Shown: positions 37,100 through 48,824, numbered from the stretch's first letter. The stretch: 64,000 nucleotides of DNA from Pseudomonas sp. MF4836 (GCF_002018875.1 NZ_MVOL01000002.1:124001-188000), one strand, 5' to 3'. Numbers and translations are program-made. The notes: a model not told the origin generated them from the sequence alone.

Positions 37100-39423
37100 C
37101 AGCGTTTCTTCAACTGTTTGGCATTGGCGAACAGAGACGCCATGGCGTTGTTGGCCGGGGCTGCCGTGGCGGTTTCCTTGCGCGGCGCGCTGTTTTGCGA
37201 CTGGCGCGGTGCCGAGCCCGGGCGTGAGCCACGGGCACCGTCGATTTTCTCGCCCGGGGTGTCGCTCATGCGCATCGACAGGCCCACGCGTTTGCGCGGG
37301 ATGTCGACTTCCATGACCTTGACCTTGACCACATCGCCAGCCTTGACCGCTTCACGCGGGTCCTTGATGAACTTCTCGGACAGCGCGGAGATGTGCACCA
37401 GGCCGTCCTGGTGGACGCCGATGTCGACGAAGGCACCGAAATTGGTGACGTTGGTCACCACGCCTTCGAGGATCATCCCCAGTTGCAGGTCCTTGAGGTC
37501 TTCGACGCCTTCCTGGAACTCGGCGGTCTTGAACTCGGGGCGCGGGTCGCGGCCCGGCTTGTCCAGTTCCTGGAGGATGTCGGTGACGGTTGGCAAACCG
37601 AAGGTCTCGTCGGTGAACTTCTTCGGGTCCAGGCGCTTGAGGAAGCCGCTGTCGCCGATCAGCGAGCGAATATCGCGGTCGGTCTCGGCAGCGATCCGTT
37701 GCACCAGTGGATAGGCCTCAGGGTGCACCGCCGAGGCGTCCAGCGGGTTGTCGCCGTTCATCACGCGCAGGAAGCCGGCGGCCTGTTCGAAGGTTTTTTC
37801 GCCCAGGCGTGCGACTTTCTTCAGCGCGGCGCGGGTCTTGAATGCGCCGTTCTCGTCGCGGTGGCTGACGATGTTCTGCGCCAGGGTCGCGTTGAGGCCC
37901 GAGATCCGCGCCAGCAGGGCCACGGACGCGGTGTTGACGTCGACGCCCACGGCGTTCACGCAGTCCTCGACCACGGCGTCCAGGCCGCGTGCCAGTTTCA
38001 GCTGCGACACATCGTGCTGGTACTGGCCGACGCCGATGGATTTCGGATCGATCTTCACCAGTTCGGCCAGTGGATCCTGCAGGCGACGGGCAATCGACAC
38101 CGCGCCACGGATGGTCACGTCCAGGTCCGGGAACTCGCGGGCGGCCAGTTCCGAGGCCGAGTACACCGAGGCGCCGGCTTCGGACACCATGACCTTGGTC
38201 ATCTTCATGGCTGGGTATTTTTTGATCAGTTCGGCAGCCAGCTTGTCGGTTTCACGGCTGGCAGTGCCGTTGCCGATGGCGATCAGGTCCACCGAATGCT
38301 TGGCGCACAGGGCGGCCAGCACGGCGATGGTCTGGTCCCACTTGTTGTGCGGCACGTGGGGGTAGACCGTGGCGTGGTCCAGCAGCTTGCCGGTGGCATC
38401 CACCACCGCTACCTTGCAGCCGGTACGCAGGCCCGGGTCCAGGCCCAGGGTGGCGCGCGGGCCGGCCGGGGCGGACAGCAGCAGGTCGTGCAGGTTGTGG
38501 GCGAACACGTTGATCGCCTCGGTTTCCGCGCCATCGCGCAGCTCGCCCAGGAGGTCGGTTTCGAGGTGGGTGTAGAGCTTGACCTTCCAGGTCCAGCGCA
38601 CCACTTCGCCGAGCCATTTGTCGGCCGGGCGATTCTGGTTCTGGATGCCGAATTGCTGGCCGATCATGCCTTCGCACGGGTGCATGGTGCCCGGCAGTTC
38701 GTCGCCGACTTTCAGCGCGGAACTGAGGATGCCTTCGTTGCGGCCACGGAAAATCGCCAGGGCGCGGTGCGACGGCATGCTTTTCAGGGGTTCGTCGTGT
38801 TCGAAGTAGTCGCGGAACTTGGCGCCTTCCTCTTCCTTGCCGGCGATCACGCGGGCACTGAGGGTGGCTTCCTGCTTGAGGTAGTTGCGCAGTTTGTCCA
38901 ACAGGCCCGCGTCTTCGGCGAAGCGTTCCATGAGGATGTATTTGGCGCCTTCGAGGGCGGCCTTGACGTCAGCCACGCCTTTTTCGGCGTCGACAAAGCG
39001 TGCGGCTTCGGTTTCCGGGGCCAGGCTCGGATCGTTGAACAGGCCGTCCGCCAGCTCGCCGAGGCCGGCTTCCAGGGCGATCTGGCCCTTGGTGCGGCGC
39101 TTCTGCTTATACGGCAGGTAAAGGTCTTCGAGGCGGGTCTTGGTGTCGGCGAGCTTGATGTCGCGAGCAAGTTCCGGGGTCAGTTTGCCTTGCTCTTCGA
39201 TGCTGGCCAGGATGCTGATCCGCCGTTCGTCGAGTTCTCGCAGGTAGCGCAGGCGCTCTTCCAGATGACGCAGCTGGGTGTCATCGAGGCTGCCGGTGAT
39301 TTCTTTCCGGTAGCGGGAGATGAAGGGCACGGTGGAGCCTTCATCCAATAGAGCGACGGCCGCTTCGACCTGTTGTGGGCGTACGCCGAGTTCCTCGGCG
39401 ATGCGGCTGTTGATGCTGTCCAT
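37099..39423 (-). CDS. tex: Tex family RNA-binding transcription accessory protein
   Basis: The preferred start is the ATG at 39421-39423 ([19 protein letters not shown]), preceded by AGGTGG. The 774-residue protein has an N-terminal helix-turn-helix-like region, a YqgF/RNase H-like domain ([20 protein letters not shown], about 325-460), helix-hairpin-helix domains (about 490-560) and a C-terminal S1 RNA-binding domain ([21 protein letters not shown], about 650-725). The tail is rich in Ser, Arg and Ala. Tex binds RNA and affects transcription and virulence gene expression in several bacteria. Confidence 0.93.
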   Translation of the reverse strand: MDSINSRIAEELGVRPQQVEAAVALLDEGSTVPFISRYRKEITGSLDDTQLRHLEERLRYLRELDERRISILASIEEQGKLTPELARDIKLADTKTRLEDLYLPYKQKRRTKGQIALEAGLGELADGLFNDPSLAPETEAARFVDAEKGVADVKAALEGAKYILMERFAEDAGLLDKLRNYLKQEATLSARVIAGKEEEGAKFRDYFEHDEPLKSMPSHRALAIFRGRNEGILSSALKVGDELPGTMHPCEGMIGQQFGIQNQNRPADKWLGEVVRWTWKVKLYTHLETDLLGELRDGAETEAINVFAHNLHDLLLSAPAGPRATLGLDPGLRTGCKVAVVDATGKLLDHATVYPHVPHNKWDQTIAVLAALCAKHSVDLIAIGNGTASRETDKLAAELIKKYPAMKMTKVMVSEAGASVYSASELAAREFPDLDVTIRGAVSIARRLQDPLAELVKIDPKSIGVGQYQHDVSQLKLARGLDAVVEDCVNAVGVDVNTASVALLARISGLNATLAQNIVSHRDENGAFKTRAALKKVARLGEKTFEQAAGFLRVMNGDNPLDASAVHPEAYPLVQRIAAETDRDIRSLIGDSGFLKRLDPKKFTDETFGLPTVTDILQELDKPGRDPRPEFKTAEFQEGVEDLKDLQLGMILEGVVTNVTNFGAFVDIGVHQDGLVHISALSEKFIKDPREAVKAGDVVKVKVMEVDIPRKRVGLSMRMSDTPGEKIDGARGSRPGSAPRQSQNSAPRKETATAAPANNAMASLFANAKQLKKR

Positions 39424-39782
39424 AAAACCACCTGACAAATTGTGAAAGCAGGCTCGCAGGCGCGGATTGAGGGGCCCGGCGAGCCTGGTTGAGCGGCCTG
39501 ACCAGCGCCGCCACCTGGGTCAACAGGCAGCCTGTTGACCCGCGAAATCGAAAAATTACTGCCGGCCATGAAAAATAAAAAAGCGGCCATTGGCATAACG
39601 ATCAGATAATGCCCGACACAAAAGGCGGCGCATTATAACCAGCGTTCTGCTGTTCCGGGGTATTGCGCGGCGCCGGCCGACGGCGGGTTTGCTGGCGACC
39701 GAGGAAAAATCTGCTAACAATGCACACGGTGCGTATAACGGCAGCTACGCCATAATGCGCACCGAGATTAGAGGAGCATCCA

Positions 39783-40523
39783 ATGAGCAGCACTGCACAA
39801 ACTGCTGAAGGCGAAAAAATTCTTATTGTTGACGACGACCCCGGGCTGAGCAGCCTGCTGGAGCGTTTCTTCGTCAGCAAGGGCTACCGTGCCCGCGCAG
39901 TCCCGAACACCGAACAAATGGACCGCCTGCTGGGCCGCGAGGTCTTCAACCTGGTGGTCCTTGACCTGATGCTGCCTGGCGAAGACGGCCTGACCGCTTG
40001 CCGCCGCCTGCGCAACGCCAACAACCAGATCCCGATCATCATGCTCACCGCCAAGGGCGACGAGCTGAGCCGCATCAAGGGCCTGGAACTGGGTGCCGAC
40101 GATTACCTGGCCAAGCCCTTCAACCCGGACGAGCTGATGGCGCGGGTCAAGGCCGTGCTGCGTCGCCAGTCGGCGCCGGTGCCAGGGGCTCCGGGCAGCG
40201 AAGACGAAAGCGTGACCTTCGGTGACTACGAATTGTCCCTGGCGACCCGCGAACTCAAGCGCGGCGATGAAGTACACATGCTCACCACCGGTGAGTTCGC
40301 GGTACTCAAGGCGCTGGTGATGAACGCCCGCCAACCGCTGACCCGCGACAAGCTGATGAACCTGGCCCGTGGCCGTGAATGGGACGCCCTGGAGCGCTCC
40401 ATCGACGTGCAGATATCCCGCCTGCGCCGGATGATCGAGCCTGATCCTTCCAAGCCGCGTTATATCCAGACCGTCTGGGGCGTGGGTTATGTGTTCGTGC
40501 CGGATGGCACCGCGACCAAGTGA
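39783..40523 (+). CDS. ompR: OmpR/AmgR-like response regulator
   Basis: The 246-residue protein has a receiver domain with acidic pocket DDD (17-19), phospho-acceptor Asp61 (LVVLDLMLPGEDG) and Lys in KPF. It is joined to an OmpR/PhoB winged-helix domain (VTFGDYELSLATRELKRG onward, ending VWGVGYVFVPDG). The gene pairs with the downstream histidine kinase. In P. aeruginosa the orthologous pair at this place (next to tex and gshA) is AmgRS, which responds to envelope stress and aminoglycosides. Confidence 0.92.
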   Translation: MSSTAQTAEGEKILIVDDDPGLSSLLERFFVSKGYRARAVPNTEQMDRLLGREVFNLVVLDLMLPGEDGLTACRRLRNANNQIPIIMLTAKGDELSRIKGLELGADDYLAKPFNPDELMARVKAVLRRQSAPVPGAPGSEDESVTFGDYELSLATRELKRGDEVHMLTTGEFAVLKALVMNARQPLTRDKLMNLARGREWDALERSIDVQISRLRRMIEPDPSKPRYIQTVWGVGYVFVPDGTATK

Positions 40524-40534
40524 TCGGTGATTTG

Positions 40535-40606
40535 TAGGAGCGAACGCCCGGGCCATCAACGCCCGGGCGTTCGCATTCCGCAACGCTGCGAGTGCGACTC
40601 GCTCCT
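40535..40606. repeat. Nested hairpin between ompR and envZ
   Basis: The inner arms GCGAACGCCCGGGC (40540-40553) and the exact complement (40561-40574) are joined by a 7-base loop. The outer AGGAGCGA (40535-40542) pairs with TCGCTCCT (40599-40606). It is a REP-like element within a two-gene operon and may set the kinase:regulator ratio. Confidence 0.8.
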
Positions 40607-40627
40607 GCAAAGTGTGTATGGGCTGTT

Positions 40628-41941
40628 ATGAAAACCCCGCTGTGGTTCCCGCAAAGTTTCTTCTCCCGCACCCTGTGGCTGGTGCTGATCGTGGTGCTGT
40701 TCTCCAAGGCCCTGACCCTGGTTTATCTGCTGATGAACGAGGACGTGCTGGTGGACCGCCAGTACAGCCACGGCGTGGCCCTGACCCTGCGTGCCTACTG
40801 GGCCGCCGATGAGTCCAACCGCGACCAGATCGCCGAAGCCGCCGGGTTGATCAAGGTGGTCGGCAGCGGCGTGCCGGCCGGCGAACAGCACTGGCCCTAC
40901 AGCGAGATCTACCAGCGGCAGATGCAGGCCGAGCTGGGCGCCGACACCGAAGTGCGGTTGCGCATGCATGCACCCCCCGCCCTCTGGGTCCGGGCACCGA
41001 GTCTGGGATATGGCTGGCTGAAAGTACCGCTGTACCCGCACCCGTTGCGCGGGCAGAAGATCTGGAGCGTGCTGGGCTGGTTCCTTGCCATCGGCCTGTT
41101 ATCCACTGCGTCGGCCTGGATTTTCGTCAGCCAGCTCAACCAGCCGCTCAAGCGCCTGGTGTATGCCGCCCGGCAGCTGGGGCAGGGGCGCAGCGTGCGC
41201 CTGCCGATCAGCGATACCCCGAGCGAGATGACCGAGGTCTACCGTGCCTTCAATCAGATGGCCGAGGATGTGGAGCAGGCCGGGCGCGAGCGCGAGCTGA
41301 TGCTGGCCGGGGTCTCCCATGACCTGCGCACACCGCTGACGCGCTTGCGCCTGTCGCTGGAGCTGATGGGCAACCACAGCGACCTGAGCGACGACATGGT
41401 GCGCGACATCGAGGACATGGACGCGATTCTCGATCAGTTCCTGGCGTTTATCCGCGACGGGCGTGACGAGTCGGTGGAAGAGGTCGACCTGAGTGACCTG
41501 GTGCGGGAAGTGGCAGCGCCCTATAACCAGAACGAAGAGCGGGTGCATCTGCGCCTGGAGCCGATCCAGCCGTTCCCGCTGCGTCGGGTGTCGATGAAGC
41601 GCCTGCTCAATAACCTGATTGGTAACGCGCTGAATCACGCCGGCACTGAAGTGGAAGTGGCGGCCTATGTGTCCGGCGACACCAACGCGCCGTACGTGGT
41701 GCTGAGCGTGATGGACCGTGGGGCCGGGATCGACCCTTCGGAGCTGGAGGCGATCTTCAACCCGTTCACCCGCGGCGACCGCGCCCGTGGCGGCAAGGGC
41801 ACCGGCCTCGGGCTGGCGATCGTCAAGCGCATCGCCTCGATGCACGGCGGCAATGTCGAGCTGCGCAACCGCGCCGGTGGCGGCCTGGAAGCACGAGTAC
41901 GCCTCCCACTAGGCCTGCTGCTCCCCCGCGACGCCGATTGA
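40628..41941 (+). CDS. envZ: EnvZ/AmgS-like sensor histidine kinase
   Basis: The preferred start is the ATG at 40628 (MKTPLWFPQSFFSRTLWLV), giving 437 residues. There are two transmembrane segments (about 15-36 and 146-168) flanking a periplasmic domain of about 110 residues. HAMP (about 170-222), H-box VSHDLRTPLTRLRLSLEL with His231, and the N, G1 and G2 boxes (NLIGNALNHA, DRGAGIDPSE, GKGTGLGLAIV) follow. It phosphorylates the OmpR-like regulator upstream. By synteny it corresponds to AmgS in P. aeruginosa. Confidence 0.92.
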   Translation: MKTPLWFPQSFFSRTLWLVLIVVLFSKALTLVYLLMNEDVLVDRQYSHGVALTLRAYWAADESNRDQIAEAAGLIKVVGSGVPAGEQHWPYSEIYQRQMQAELGADTEVRLRMHAPPALWVRAPSLGYGWLKVPLYPHPLRGQKIWSVLGWFLAIGLLSTASAWIFVSQLNQPLKRLVYAARQLGQGRSVRLPISDTPSEMTEVYRAFNQMAEDVEQAGRERELMLAGVSHDLRTPLTRLRLSLELMGNHSDLSDDMVRDIEDMDAILDQFLAFIRDGRDESVEEVDLSDLVREVAAPYNQNEERVHLRLEPIQPFPLRRVSMKRLLNNLIGNALNHAGTEVEVAAYVSGDTNAPYVVLSVMDRGAGIDPSELEAIFNPFTRGDRARGGKGTGLGLAIVKRIASMHGGNVELRNRAGGGLEARVRLPLGLLLPRDAD

Positions 41942-41945
41942 ATCC

Positions 41946-41985
41946 GCTGTAAGCGGCAAGCCGTTCTTTCCTTGCCGCTTACAGC
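41946..41985. terminator. Bidirectional hairpin between envZ and rimK
   Basis: Arms at 41946-41960 (GCTGTAAGCGGCAAG) and 41971-41985 are perfect 15-base complements with a 10-base loop. It lies between two convergent genes, where it can end transcripts from both sides; there is no strong T-run on either strand, so efficiency is uncertain. Confidence 0.7.
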
Positions 41986-42004
41986 TTGAAGCGTGTAGCT
42001 GCTC

Positions 42005-42910
42005 CTATCCCTTGCCTTTGGTGCGGGTCATGTTCGGCCCGCCGTTCTTTTCCAGGTGCTCGATGATGATCCCCGCCACGTTCTTGCCGGTGGTGGTCTC
42101 GATGCCTTCCAGGCCTGGCGAGGAATTGACTTCCATCACCAGTGGCCCGTGGTTCGAGCGCAGGATGTCCACGCCGGCCACCGCCAGCCCCATGACCTTG
42201 GCTGCGCGCAGGGCGGTCATGCGTTCCTCGGGGGTGATCTTGATCAGGCTGGCGCTGCCGCCACGGTGCAGGTTGGAGCGGAATTCGCCGGGCTTGGCCT
42301 GGCGCTTCATGGCGGCAATCACCTTGTCGCCGACCACGAAGCAGCGAATATCGGCACCGCCGGCTTCCTTGATGTACTCCTGGACCATGATGTTCTGCTT
42401 CAGACCCATAAAGGCCTCGATCACCGATTCTGCCGCAGTGGCGGTTTCGCACAGGACCACGCCGATGCCCTGGGTGCCTTCCAGCACCTTGATCACCAGT
42501 GGCGCGCCGTTGACCATTTCGATCAGGTCGGGGATGTCGTCCGGTGAGTGAGCAAAGCCGGTCACCGGCAAGCCGATGCCCCGGCGCGACAGCAATTGCA
42601 GCGAGCGCAGTTTGTCCCGCGAGCGGGCGATCGCCACCGACTCGTTGAGGGGAAACACCCCCATCATTTCGAACTGGCGTAGCACCGCGCAGCCATAGAA
42701 CGTCACCGAGGCGCCAATCCGCGGGATCACCGCATCGAAGCCTTCCAGTGGCTTGCCGCGGTAGTGGATCTGCGGCTTGTGGCTGGCGATATTCATGTAG
42801 GCGCGCAGGGTATCGACCACCACCATTTCATGGCCACGCTCGGTGCCGGCTTCGACCAGACGACGAGTGGAATACAGACGCGGGTTACGCGACAGCACAG
42901 CGATCTTCAT
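42005..42910 (-). CDS. rimK: Ribosomal protein S6 modification protein RimK
   Basis: The 301-residue ATP-grasp ligase starts [22 protein letters not shown]. It contains the ATP-grasp segments [39 protein letters not shown] and [17 protein letters not shown] (Mg-binding Glu/Asn). RimK adds glutamates to the C-terminus of ribosomal protein S6, altering translation. It overlaps the rimB gene by 4 bases; rimABK is a known regulatory operon in Pseudomonas that responds to c-di-GMP. Confidence 0.93.
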   Translation of the reverse strand: MKIAVLSRNPRLYSTRRLVEAGTERGHEMVVVDTLRAYMNIASHKPQIHYRGKPLEGFDAVIPRIGASVTFYGCAVLRQFEMMGVFPLNESVAIARSRDKLRSLQLLSRRGIGLPVTGFAHSPDDIPDLIEMVNGAPLVIKVLEGTQGIGVVLCETATAAESVIEAFMGLKQNIMVQEYIKEAGGADIRCFVVGDKVIAAMKRQAKPGEFRSNLHRGGSASLIKITPEERMTALRAAKVMGLAVAGVDILRSNHGPLVMEVNSSPGLEGIETTTGKNVAGIIIEHLEKNGGPNMTRTKGKG

Positions 42911-43389
42911 GCAACACCTGTGGCAGAGGTAGTGGACACCGGGAACACCGGCTTGTCTTGAACGTATTTGATCCCTGGATTGACCACCAACTGGCCGTCG
43001 ATCAGGGCTTTGGATCCCAGCAACAAGCGGTAACGCATGGACTTGCGGCAGGCGAGGGTGAACTCGACCCGCCAGACCCGATCGCCCAAGGCCAGGGTGG
43101 TGCTGATCACATAACGCACCTGGGCCTGGCCGTTGGAACTCTTGATGGTCTTCATCGCCACCAGCGGCGCTTCACAGCGTCGATGTCGCAGCTGCACCAC
43201 GCTGCCCAGGTGCGCGGTGAAGCGTATCCAGCGCTCACCGTCGCGCTCGAATGGCTCGATCTCGGTGGCATGCAGGCTGGAGGTGCTGGCGCCGGTGTCG
43301 ATCTTGGCGCGCAGGCCGGCCACTCCCAAATCGGGAAGCGCCACCCACTCGCGCAAACCCACGACGGTCAAATGGTCAAATGTCTTCAA
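42907..43389 (-). CDS. rimB: RimB-like retropepsin-fold protease
   Basis: The 160-residue protein is of the ATP-dependent zinc protease/DUF4124 type, as named in annotations, but the visible motif is a retropepsin-like DTGAST at residues 31-36 ([15 protein letters not shown]). [22 protein letters not shown] forms the C-terminal strand of the fold. In P. fluorescens RimB is described as a protease that counteracts RimK glutamylation. It overlaps rimK by 4 bases and follows rimA by 15 bases. Confidence 0.85.
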   Translation of the reverse strand: MKTFDHLTVVGLREWVALPDLGVAGLRAKIDTGASTSSLHATEIEPFERDGERWIRFTAHLGSVVQLRHRRCEAPLVAMKTIKSSNGQAQVRYVISTTLALGDRVWRVEFTLACRKSMRYRLLLGSKALIDGQLVVNPGIKYVQDKPVFPVSTTSATGVA

Positions 43390-43404
43390 AATGGTAACCA
43401 GCGA

Positions 43405-44184
43405 TTACGCTTTCCAGGCCTCGGGAGGAACCTCGGCCAATGCTTTGAATGCAGGCTTGGCGAACCAGTAGCCCTGCATCAGAAAAATTCCGCAGTCGGC
43501 GAGAAAGTCCCGTTCACCGGCACTTTCAATGCCTTCGGCGATGACTGTAATGCTCAATTCCGCACAGATTGTGACAATCCCTCGAACGATGGCCTGCCGG
43601 ACGCGATCACGGTCGACATCGCGAATCAACGCCATGTCGAGTTTGATCAGGTCAGGTTGGAAATCGGCCAGCAGGTTCAGCCCTGAATAGCCGGAGCCGA
43701 AGTCGTCGATGGCGGTCTTGAAGCCGAATTCGCGGTATTCACGCAGAATATTGGTCAAATGGCGATAGTTATCTACGTGCTCACTTTCCAGGGTCTCGAA
43801 AATCAGCCGATCCAGCGGGAAGTTATGCTGGCGGGCGGCCTCCAGGGTGCTGCGAATACACAACTCGGGACGGTACACCGCGTTGGGCATGAAGTTGATC
43901 GACAGGTGACTCTGCATCCCCAGTTGTGCCGCGCCGGCAATTGCCTGGGTGCGGCAGCGCTGGTCGAATCGATAGCGATTGCTGTCGTTGACCTGGTTCA
44001 GCACCGTCAGCGCGCCTTCTCCATGGACCCCGCGTACCAGGGCTTCGTGGGCGAAAATCGAGCGGTCGCGCAGATCGACGATGGGTTGATAGGCGAAGGC
44101 AAAGTCAAAGTCCAGCGGCTGGCTTTGTTGGCAACCTTCGCAGCGGGTCTTGGGCGAGGTCAATGATGTGGGGAAATCAGTCAC
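43405..44184 (-). CDS. rimA: RimA-like EAL-domain c-di-GMP phosphodiesterase
   Basis: The preferred start is the GTG at 44182-44184, because GAGGAG lies five bases upstream and it gives about 259 residues. The EAL domain has the catalytic EALVRG motif near residue 48, NFMP, the FETLE segment and DDFGSGYSGLNLL, so the key acidic residues for hydrolysis are present. An N-terminal CEGCQ pair of cysteines precedes the domain, unusual for an EAL protein. It is the first gene of the rimABK operon, in which RimA is reported to link c-di-GMP to RimK activity. Confidence 0.88.
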   Translation of the reverse strand: MTDFPTSLTSPKTRCEGCQQSQPLDFDFAFAYQPIVDLRDRSIFAHEALVRGVHGEGALTVLNQVNDSNRYRFDQRCRTQAIAGAAQLGMQSHLSINFMPNAVYRPELCIRSTLEAARQHNFPLDRLIFETLESEHVDNYRHLTNILREYREFGFKTAIDDFGSGYSGLNLLADFQPDLIKLDMALIRDVDRDRVRQAIVRGIVTICAELSITVIAEGIESAGERDFLADCGIFLMQGYWFAKPAFKALAEVPPEAWKA

Positions 44185-44299
44185 AAGGACTCCTCGCTGT
44201 TCAGGTGCAAACCTGGGGTATTTTAGGTGAGACACGGGGTTTATGCGCCCCTGCGATCAAGTAGTACAGTTGCGACATCTTTCAGAGAGGGGAATTCCA

Positions 44300-44704
44300 G
44301 TGGCTCAAAAGCAGGAAGAGGACGACAAGGTCCGTCTCGATAAATGGCTGTGGGCGGCGCGGTTCTTCAAGACTCGCGCTCTGGCCAAGGCGGCGATCGA
44401 GAGCGGCAAGGTGCATCACCGGGGGGAGCGTTGCAAGCCCGGTAAGGAGCCGCGAATCGGCGATGAATTTCAGATCCGCGCCGGTTTCGACGAGCGCACC
44501 GTGGTGGTTCTGGCGTTATCCATCGTGCGCCGTGGCGCGCCCGAGGCGCAGGCCCTGTACGCGGAAACCGAAGCCAGCATCGCCAAGCGCGAAGGCGCGG
44601 CCGCCCTGCGCAAGGCTGGCGCCCTGGGCGTCAGCACCGACGGCAAGCCGAGCAAAAAGCAGCGCCGCGACCTGTTCAAGTTTCACGGCAGCAGCCACGA
44701 ATGA
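44300..44704 (+). CDS. hslR: Heat shock protein 15, S4-domain RNA-binding protein
   Basis: The start is the GTG at 44300 (MAQKQEEDD), with GAGAGGGG upstream. The 134-residue basic protein carries an S4 domain (VRLDKWLWAARFFKTRALAKAAIESGKVHHRGERCKPG, residues 10-50), then an acidic-basic linker and a lysine-rich C-terminus (GKPSKKQRRDLFKFH). HslR rescues 50S subunits with a nascent chain still attached. In E. coli the gene lies with hslO, as it does here, 1 kb away. The start is divergent from rimA. Confidence 0.9.
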   Translation: MAQKQEEDDKVRLDKWLWAARFFKTRALAKAAIESGKVHHRGERCKPGKEPRIGDEFQIRAGFDERTVVVLALSIVRRGAPEAQALYAETEASIAKREGAAALRKAGALGVSTDGKPSKKQRRDLFKFHGSSHE

Positions 44705-44724
44705 TTGTCCAGCGTTCGCAACAG

Positions 44725-44748
44725 GGCGAGGGAGCTTGCTCCCTCGCC
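44725..44748. repeat. Perfect 11-bp REP-like hairpin
   Basis: GGCGAGGGAGC (44725-44735) and its exact complement (44738-44748) are separated by TT. It lies between the convergent hslR and PAP2 genes and may end both transcripts. Confidence 0.8.
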
Positions 44749-44776
44749 ACTCCACCCGCCTGACGCCGTTACAGCC

Positions 44777-45577
44777 TCAGCGCAGCCGTACCACGCTCAG
44801 CCGCGACAGAAGCGGCATCCGCTCCAGCAGGTTGAACAGCGGCGCGGTCAGGCGCAGCAGCAGGTCCGAGGCCTTGGCCGCATATGGCGTGTAGTAGCCC
44901 CAGCCCAGGGCCCAGATCGCCAGCAGCACGCCGCCGATGTAATCGTCCTGCCCCCAATGGGCGCCCGCTACCAGGCGCGGCATCATGAACAGCAGGGCCA
45001 GGCCCCAGACCACCACGAACTGCCCCAGGCTGCGGCTGAACAACCCCATGAACATCGCCCAGATCAACAGCACCGAGGCATGATCGCCCGGGAAGCTCTG
45101 GCTGGAACGGTCCTTGAGTTCCCAGGTTCTTTCCAGCCCGGGGAAGTACTCGCTCATATGCACCGCGCCGTCGATCACCATCGACGGGCTTTGATGTTGC
45201 CAGCCCATGAAGGCGGCGAACTTTGAAAACAGCACGCGAATCACCAGCATCAGCACCAGGATCGAGACAAACCCGAAGAACGCCCGGCGCACGTCGCTGG
45301 CCTTGAACACCCAGTCACCGCGAATCAACAGGCTCAGCAGAATCACCCCGACCACCGCATCGAACGGACGCAGGCTGGCCACCGCCCAGATATGCAGCCA
45401 GGTCGAGTGCGTCGCCAAGGGGGAATTGAGCAGATGAAACAGCCATTCGTCGAACATCACACAGAGCATTTGCCCGGTCGGCCACAACCAGAAACCCAGC
45501 AGGGCCAAAGGGAGTAAATTACACACAGCCAATCTGCCGAGGTTCCACCTTGCTTGGAACAGACCCGGATTGTTCAT
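44777..45577 (-). CDS. PAP2 superfamily phosphatase, membrane protein
   Basis: The preferred start is the ATG at 45575-45577 (MNNPGLFQARWNLG), with GGAGG upstream, giving 266 residues. There are about six transmembrane segments. The acid phosphatase motifs are visible: KDRSSQSFPGDHAS near residue 160 (motif 2 with the general acid His) and RLVAGAHWGQDDYIGG near 200 (motif 3 with His and Asp). Members act on phosphatidate, undecaprenyl diphosphate or lipid A. The particular lipid substrate cannot be deduced. Confidence 0.82.
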   Translation of the reverse strand: MNNPGLFQARWNLGRLAVCNLLPLALLGFWLWPTGQMLCVMFDEWLFHLLNSPLATHSTWLHIWAVASLRPFDAVVGVILLSLLIRGDWVFKASDVRRAFFGFVSILVLMLVIRVLFSKFAAFMGWQHQSPSMVIDGAVHMSEYFPGLERTWELKDRSSQSFPGDHASVLLIWAMFMGLFSRSLGQFVVVWGLALLFMMPRLVAGAHWGQDDYIGGVLLAIWALGWGYYTPYAAKASDLLLRLTAPLFNLLERMPLLSRLSVVRLR

Positions 45578-45679
45578 AAAATGCCTCCAGCAAGCGAAAA
45601 TACGCGCACCATAAAGGTGCGAAAAAACTGATTTTCGATGCTTGTACACATTTTGTCATCACTTCAGATACCCAGACCT

Positions 45680-46582
45680 ATGACTGATTTGCCGGATACC
45701 GACTTCACCCAACGCTTCATCTTCGATGACAGCGACACCCGCGGCGAGCTCGTGGGCCTGGAACTCAGCTATGCCGAAGTCCTTGCCAAACACGCCTATC
45801 CCGAGCCTGTTGCACAGTTGCTTGGCGAGCTGATGGCCGCCGCCGCGCTGCTGGTCGGCACCTTGAAGTTCGACGGTTTGCTGATCCTGCAGGCACGCTC
45901 CGAGGGCCCGGTTCCGCTGCTGATGATCGAGTGCTCCAGCGACCGTGAAATCCGTGGCCTGGCTCGCTATGACGCGGCGCAGATCGCCCCTGACGCCACC
46001 CTGGCCGACCTGATGCCCAACGGCGTCCTGGCGCTGACGGTCGACCCGACCCAGGGCCAGCGCTACCAGGGCATCGTCGACCTGGACGGTGCGACCCTGT
46101 CGGAATGCTTCACCAACTATTTCGTGATGTCGCAGCAGGTTGGCACCCGTTTCTGGCTGTACGCCGACGGCCGCCGCGCCCGCGGCCTGCTGCTGCAGCA
46201 ATTGCCCGCCGACCGCCTGCGTGACCAGGAAGAACGCGACGCCAGCTGGCAGCACATCACCGCCCTGGCCAGCACCCTGACCGCCGACGAGTTGCTCAGC
46301 CTGGATAACGAAACCGTGCTGCATCGCCTGTATCACGAAGAGGCCGTGCGCCTGTTCGACGTGCAGTCGCTGCGCTTTCGCTGCAGCTGCTCGCGCGAAC
46401 GTTCGGGCAATGCACTGGTCAGTCTGGGTCTGGAAGATGCCAAGCAACTGGTCATCGAGCATGGTGGCCGCATCGAGATCGATTGCCAGTTCTGCAATGA
46501 ACGCTACCTGTTCGATGCCACCGATATCGCTCAATTGTTTGCCGGAGCGGGTGTCGACACGCCGTCAGATACTCGTCACTAA
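45680..46582 (+). CDS. hslO: Hsp33 redox-regulated chaperone
   Basis: The preferred start is the ATG at 45680 ([15 protein letters not shown]), giving 300 residues. The C-terminal redox switch is visible as RFRCSCSRE (Cys235, Cys237) and DCQFCNERY (Cys269, Cys272), which bind zinc when reduced and form disulfides under oxidative stress. The middle has the conserved [14 protein letters not shown]. It is transcribed with the same orientation as pckA, as in E. coli, where hslO and pckA are also neighbours. Confidence 0.93.
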   Translation: MTDLPDTDFTQRFIFDDSDTRGELVGLELSYAEVLAKHAYPEPVAQLLGELMAAAALLVGTLKFDGLLILQARSEGPVPLLMIECSSDREIRGLARYDAAQIAPDATLADLMPNGVLALTVDPTQGQRYQGIVDLDGATLSECFTNYFVMSQQVGTRFWLYADGRRARGLLLQQLPADRLRDQEERDASWQHITALASTLTADELLSLDNETVLHRLYHEEAVRLFDVQSLRFRCSCSRERSGNALVSLGLEDAKQLVIEHGGRIEIDCQFCNERYLFDATDIAQLFAGAGVDTPSDTRH

Positions 46583-46669
46583 AACGATTCAGCGCAGGTA
46601 AATCACCTGGCAAGTGCCGGAATAACGCCGTTCTGACGGGAGGGCCCTACTCTTTTTGGGCTTTTCTGG

Positions 46670-46675
46670 CATAAT
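46670..46675 (+). promoter_or_regulatory. Extended -10 element of the pckA promoter
   Basis: TGGCATAAT contains a TG at the extended -10 position followed by CATAAT. No good -35 hexamer is seen, as is common for extended -10 promoters. It lies about 90 bases before the pckA start. Confidence 0.45.
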
Positions 46676-46694
46676 CCGGCCCACTTTTTTCGCG

Positions 46695-48303
<1,609 letters not shown>

Positions 48304-48324
48304 GCATCGGTTCAGTGGTTTGAG

Positions 48325-48350
48325 AAGCCGCCCTTCGGGGCGGCTTTTTT
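48325..48350 (+). terminator. Intrinsic terminator of pckA
   Basis: The stem AGCCGCCC / GGGCGGCT, with a TTCG loop (48334-48337), is followed by TTTTT (48346-48350), 22 bases past the pckA stop. Confidence 0.9.
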
Positions 48351-48462
48351 GTGGGCGCAAGGTTTGGGTTCAGTTGCCGCCGCCAGGCTTCGACGCCCAG
48401 CAGAACGGCGCTGGAAACGAGGCGCAGATCAACCCTGCAACAGGTCCGGGTTTTGCTCTGGT

Positions 48463-48822
48463 TCAGTGCTGGCGGCTTTCCAGCGTCTGTGTGTCCCAAC
48501 GCTGTGCCTTGATGGCTCGGTACAGCATGCCGATGGTCAGCGGCAGTTTGTCGCCCCGGCCCTTGGCCCGGCGCTTGAGGAAAACGTCGAAGCCTTCGGG
48601 CTGGAAGTAGCGATAGGCGTCGTAGTCGACGAACTCGATGACGAACAGTTCTTCCAGCGCCAGCATCAGCTGTTCGGCATCCGCTCCGTCGCAACCCAGG
48701 TCGAAGTTGATGGCGGTATCGAGGCTGATGGTCTTGCGCTCGGGCAGGCCAAGTTCTTCGTGCAGCAACTGCATGAGCTGGCGCATGGCCGGGTCATCGG
48801 GGAAGTGCGGGGCCAGGTGCAT
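48463..48822 (-). CDS. DUF1493 family protein
   Basis: The 119-residue soluble protein fits the acyl-carrier-like DUF1493 family: LQQLLHEELGLPERKTISLDTAINFDLGCDGADAEQLMLALEELFVIEF resembles the phosphopantetheine-domain layout, and the family's CDGxDA segment (LGCDGADA) is present. The function of DUF1493 is not established. The gene lies 2 bases from the downstream end of the next minus-strand gene, so the two form an operon. Confidence 0.78.
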   Translation of the reverse strand: MHLAPHFPDDPAMRQLMQLLHEELGLPERKTISLDTAINFDLGCDGADAEQLMLALEELFVIEFVDYDAYRYFQPEGFDVFLKRRAKGRGDKLPLTIGMLYRAIKAQRWDTQTLESRQH

Positions 48823-48824
48823 GC

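Noticed and set aside
37393..39351. Open frame of 652 codons opposite tex
   Set aside because: Antisense shadow; tex matches its family along its full length.
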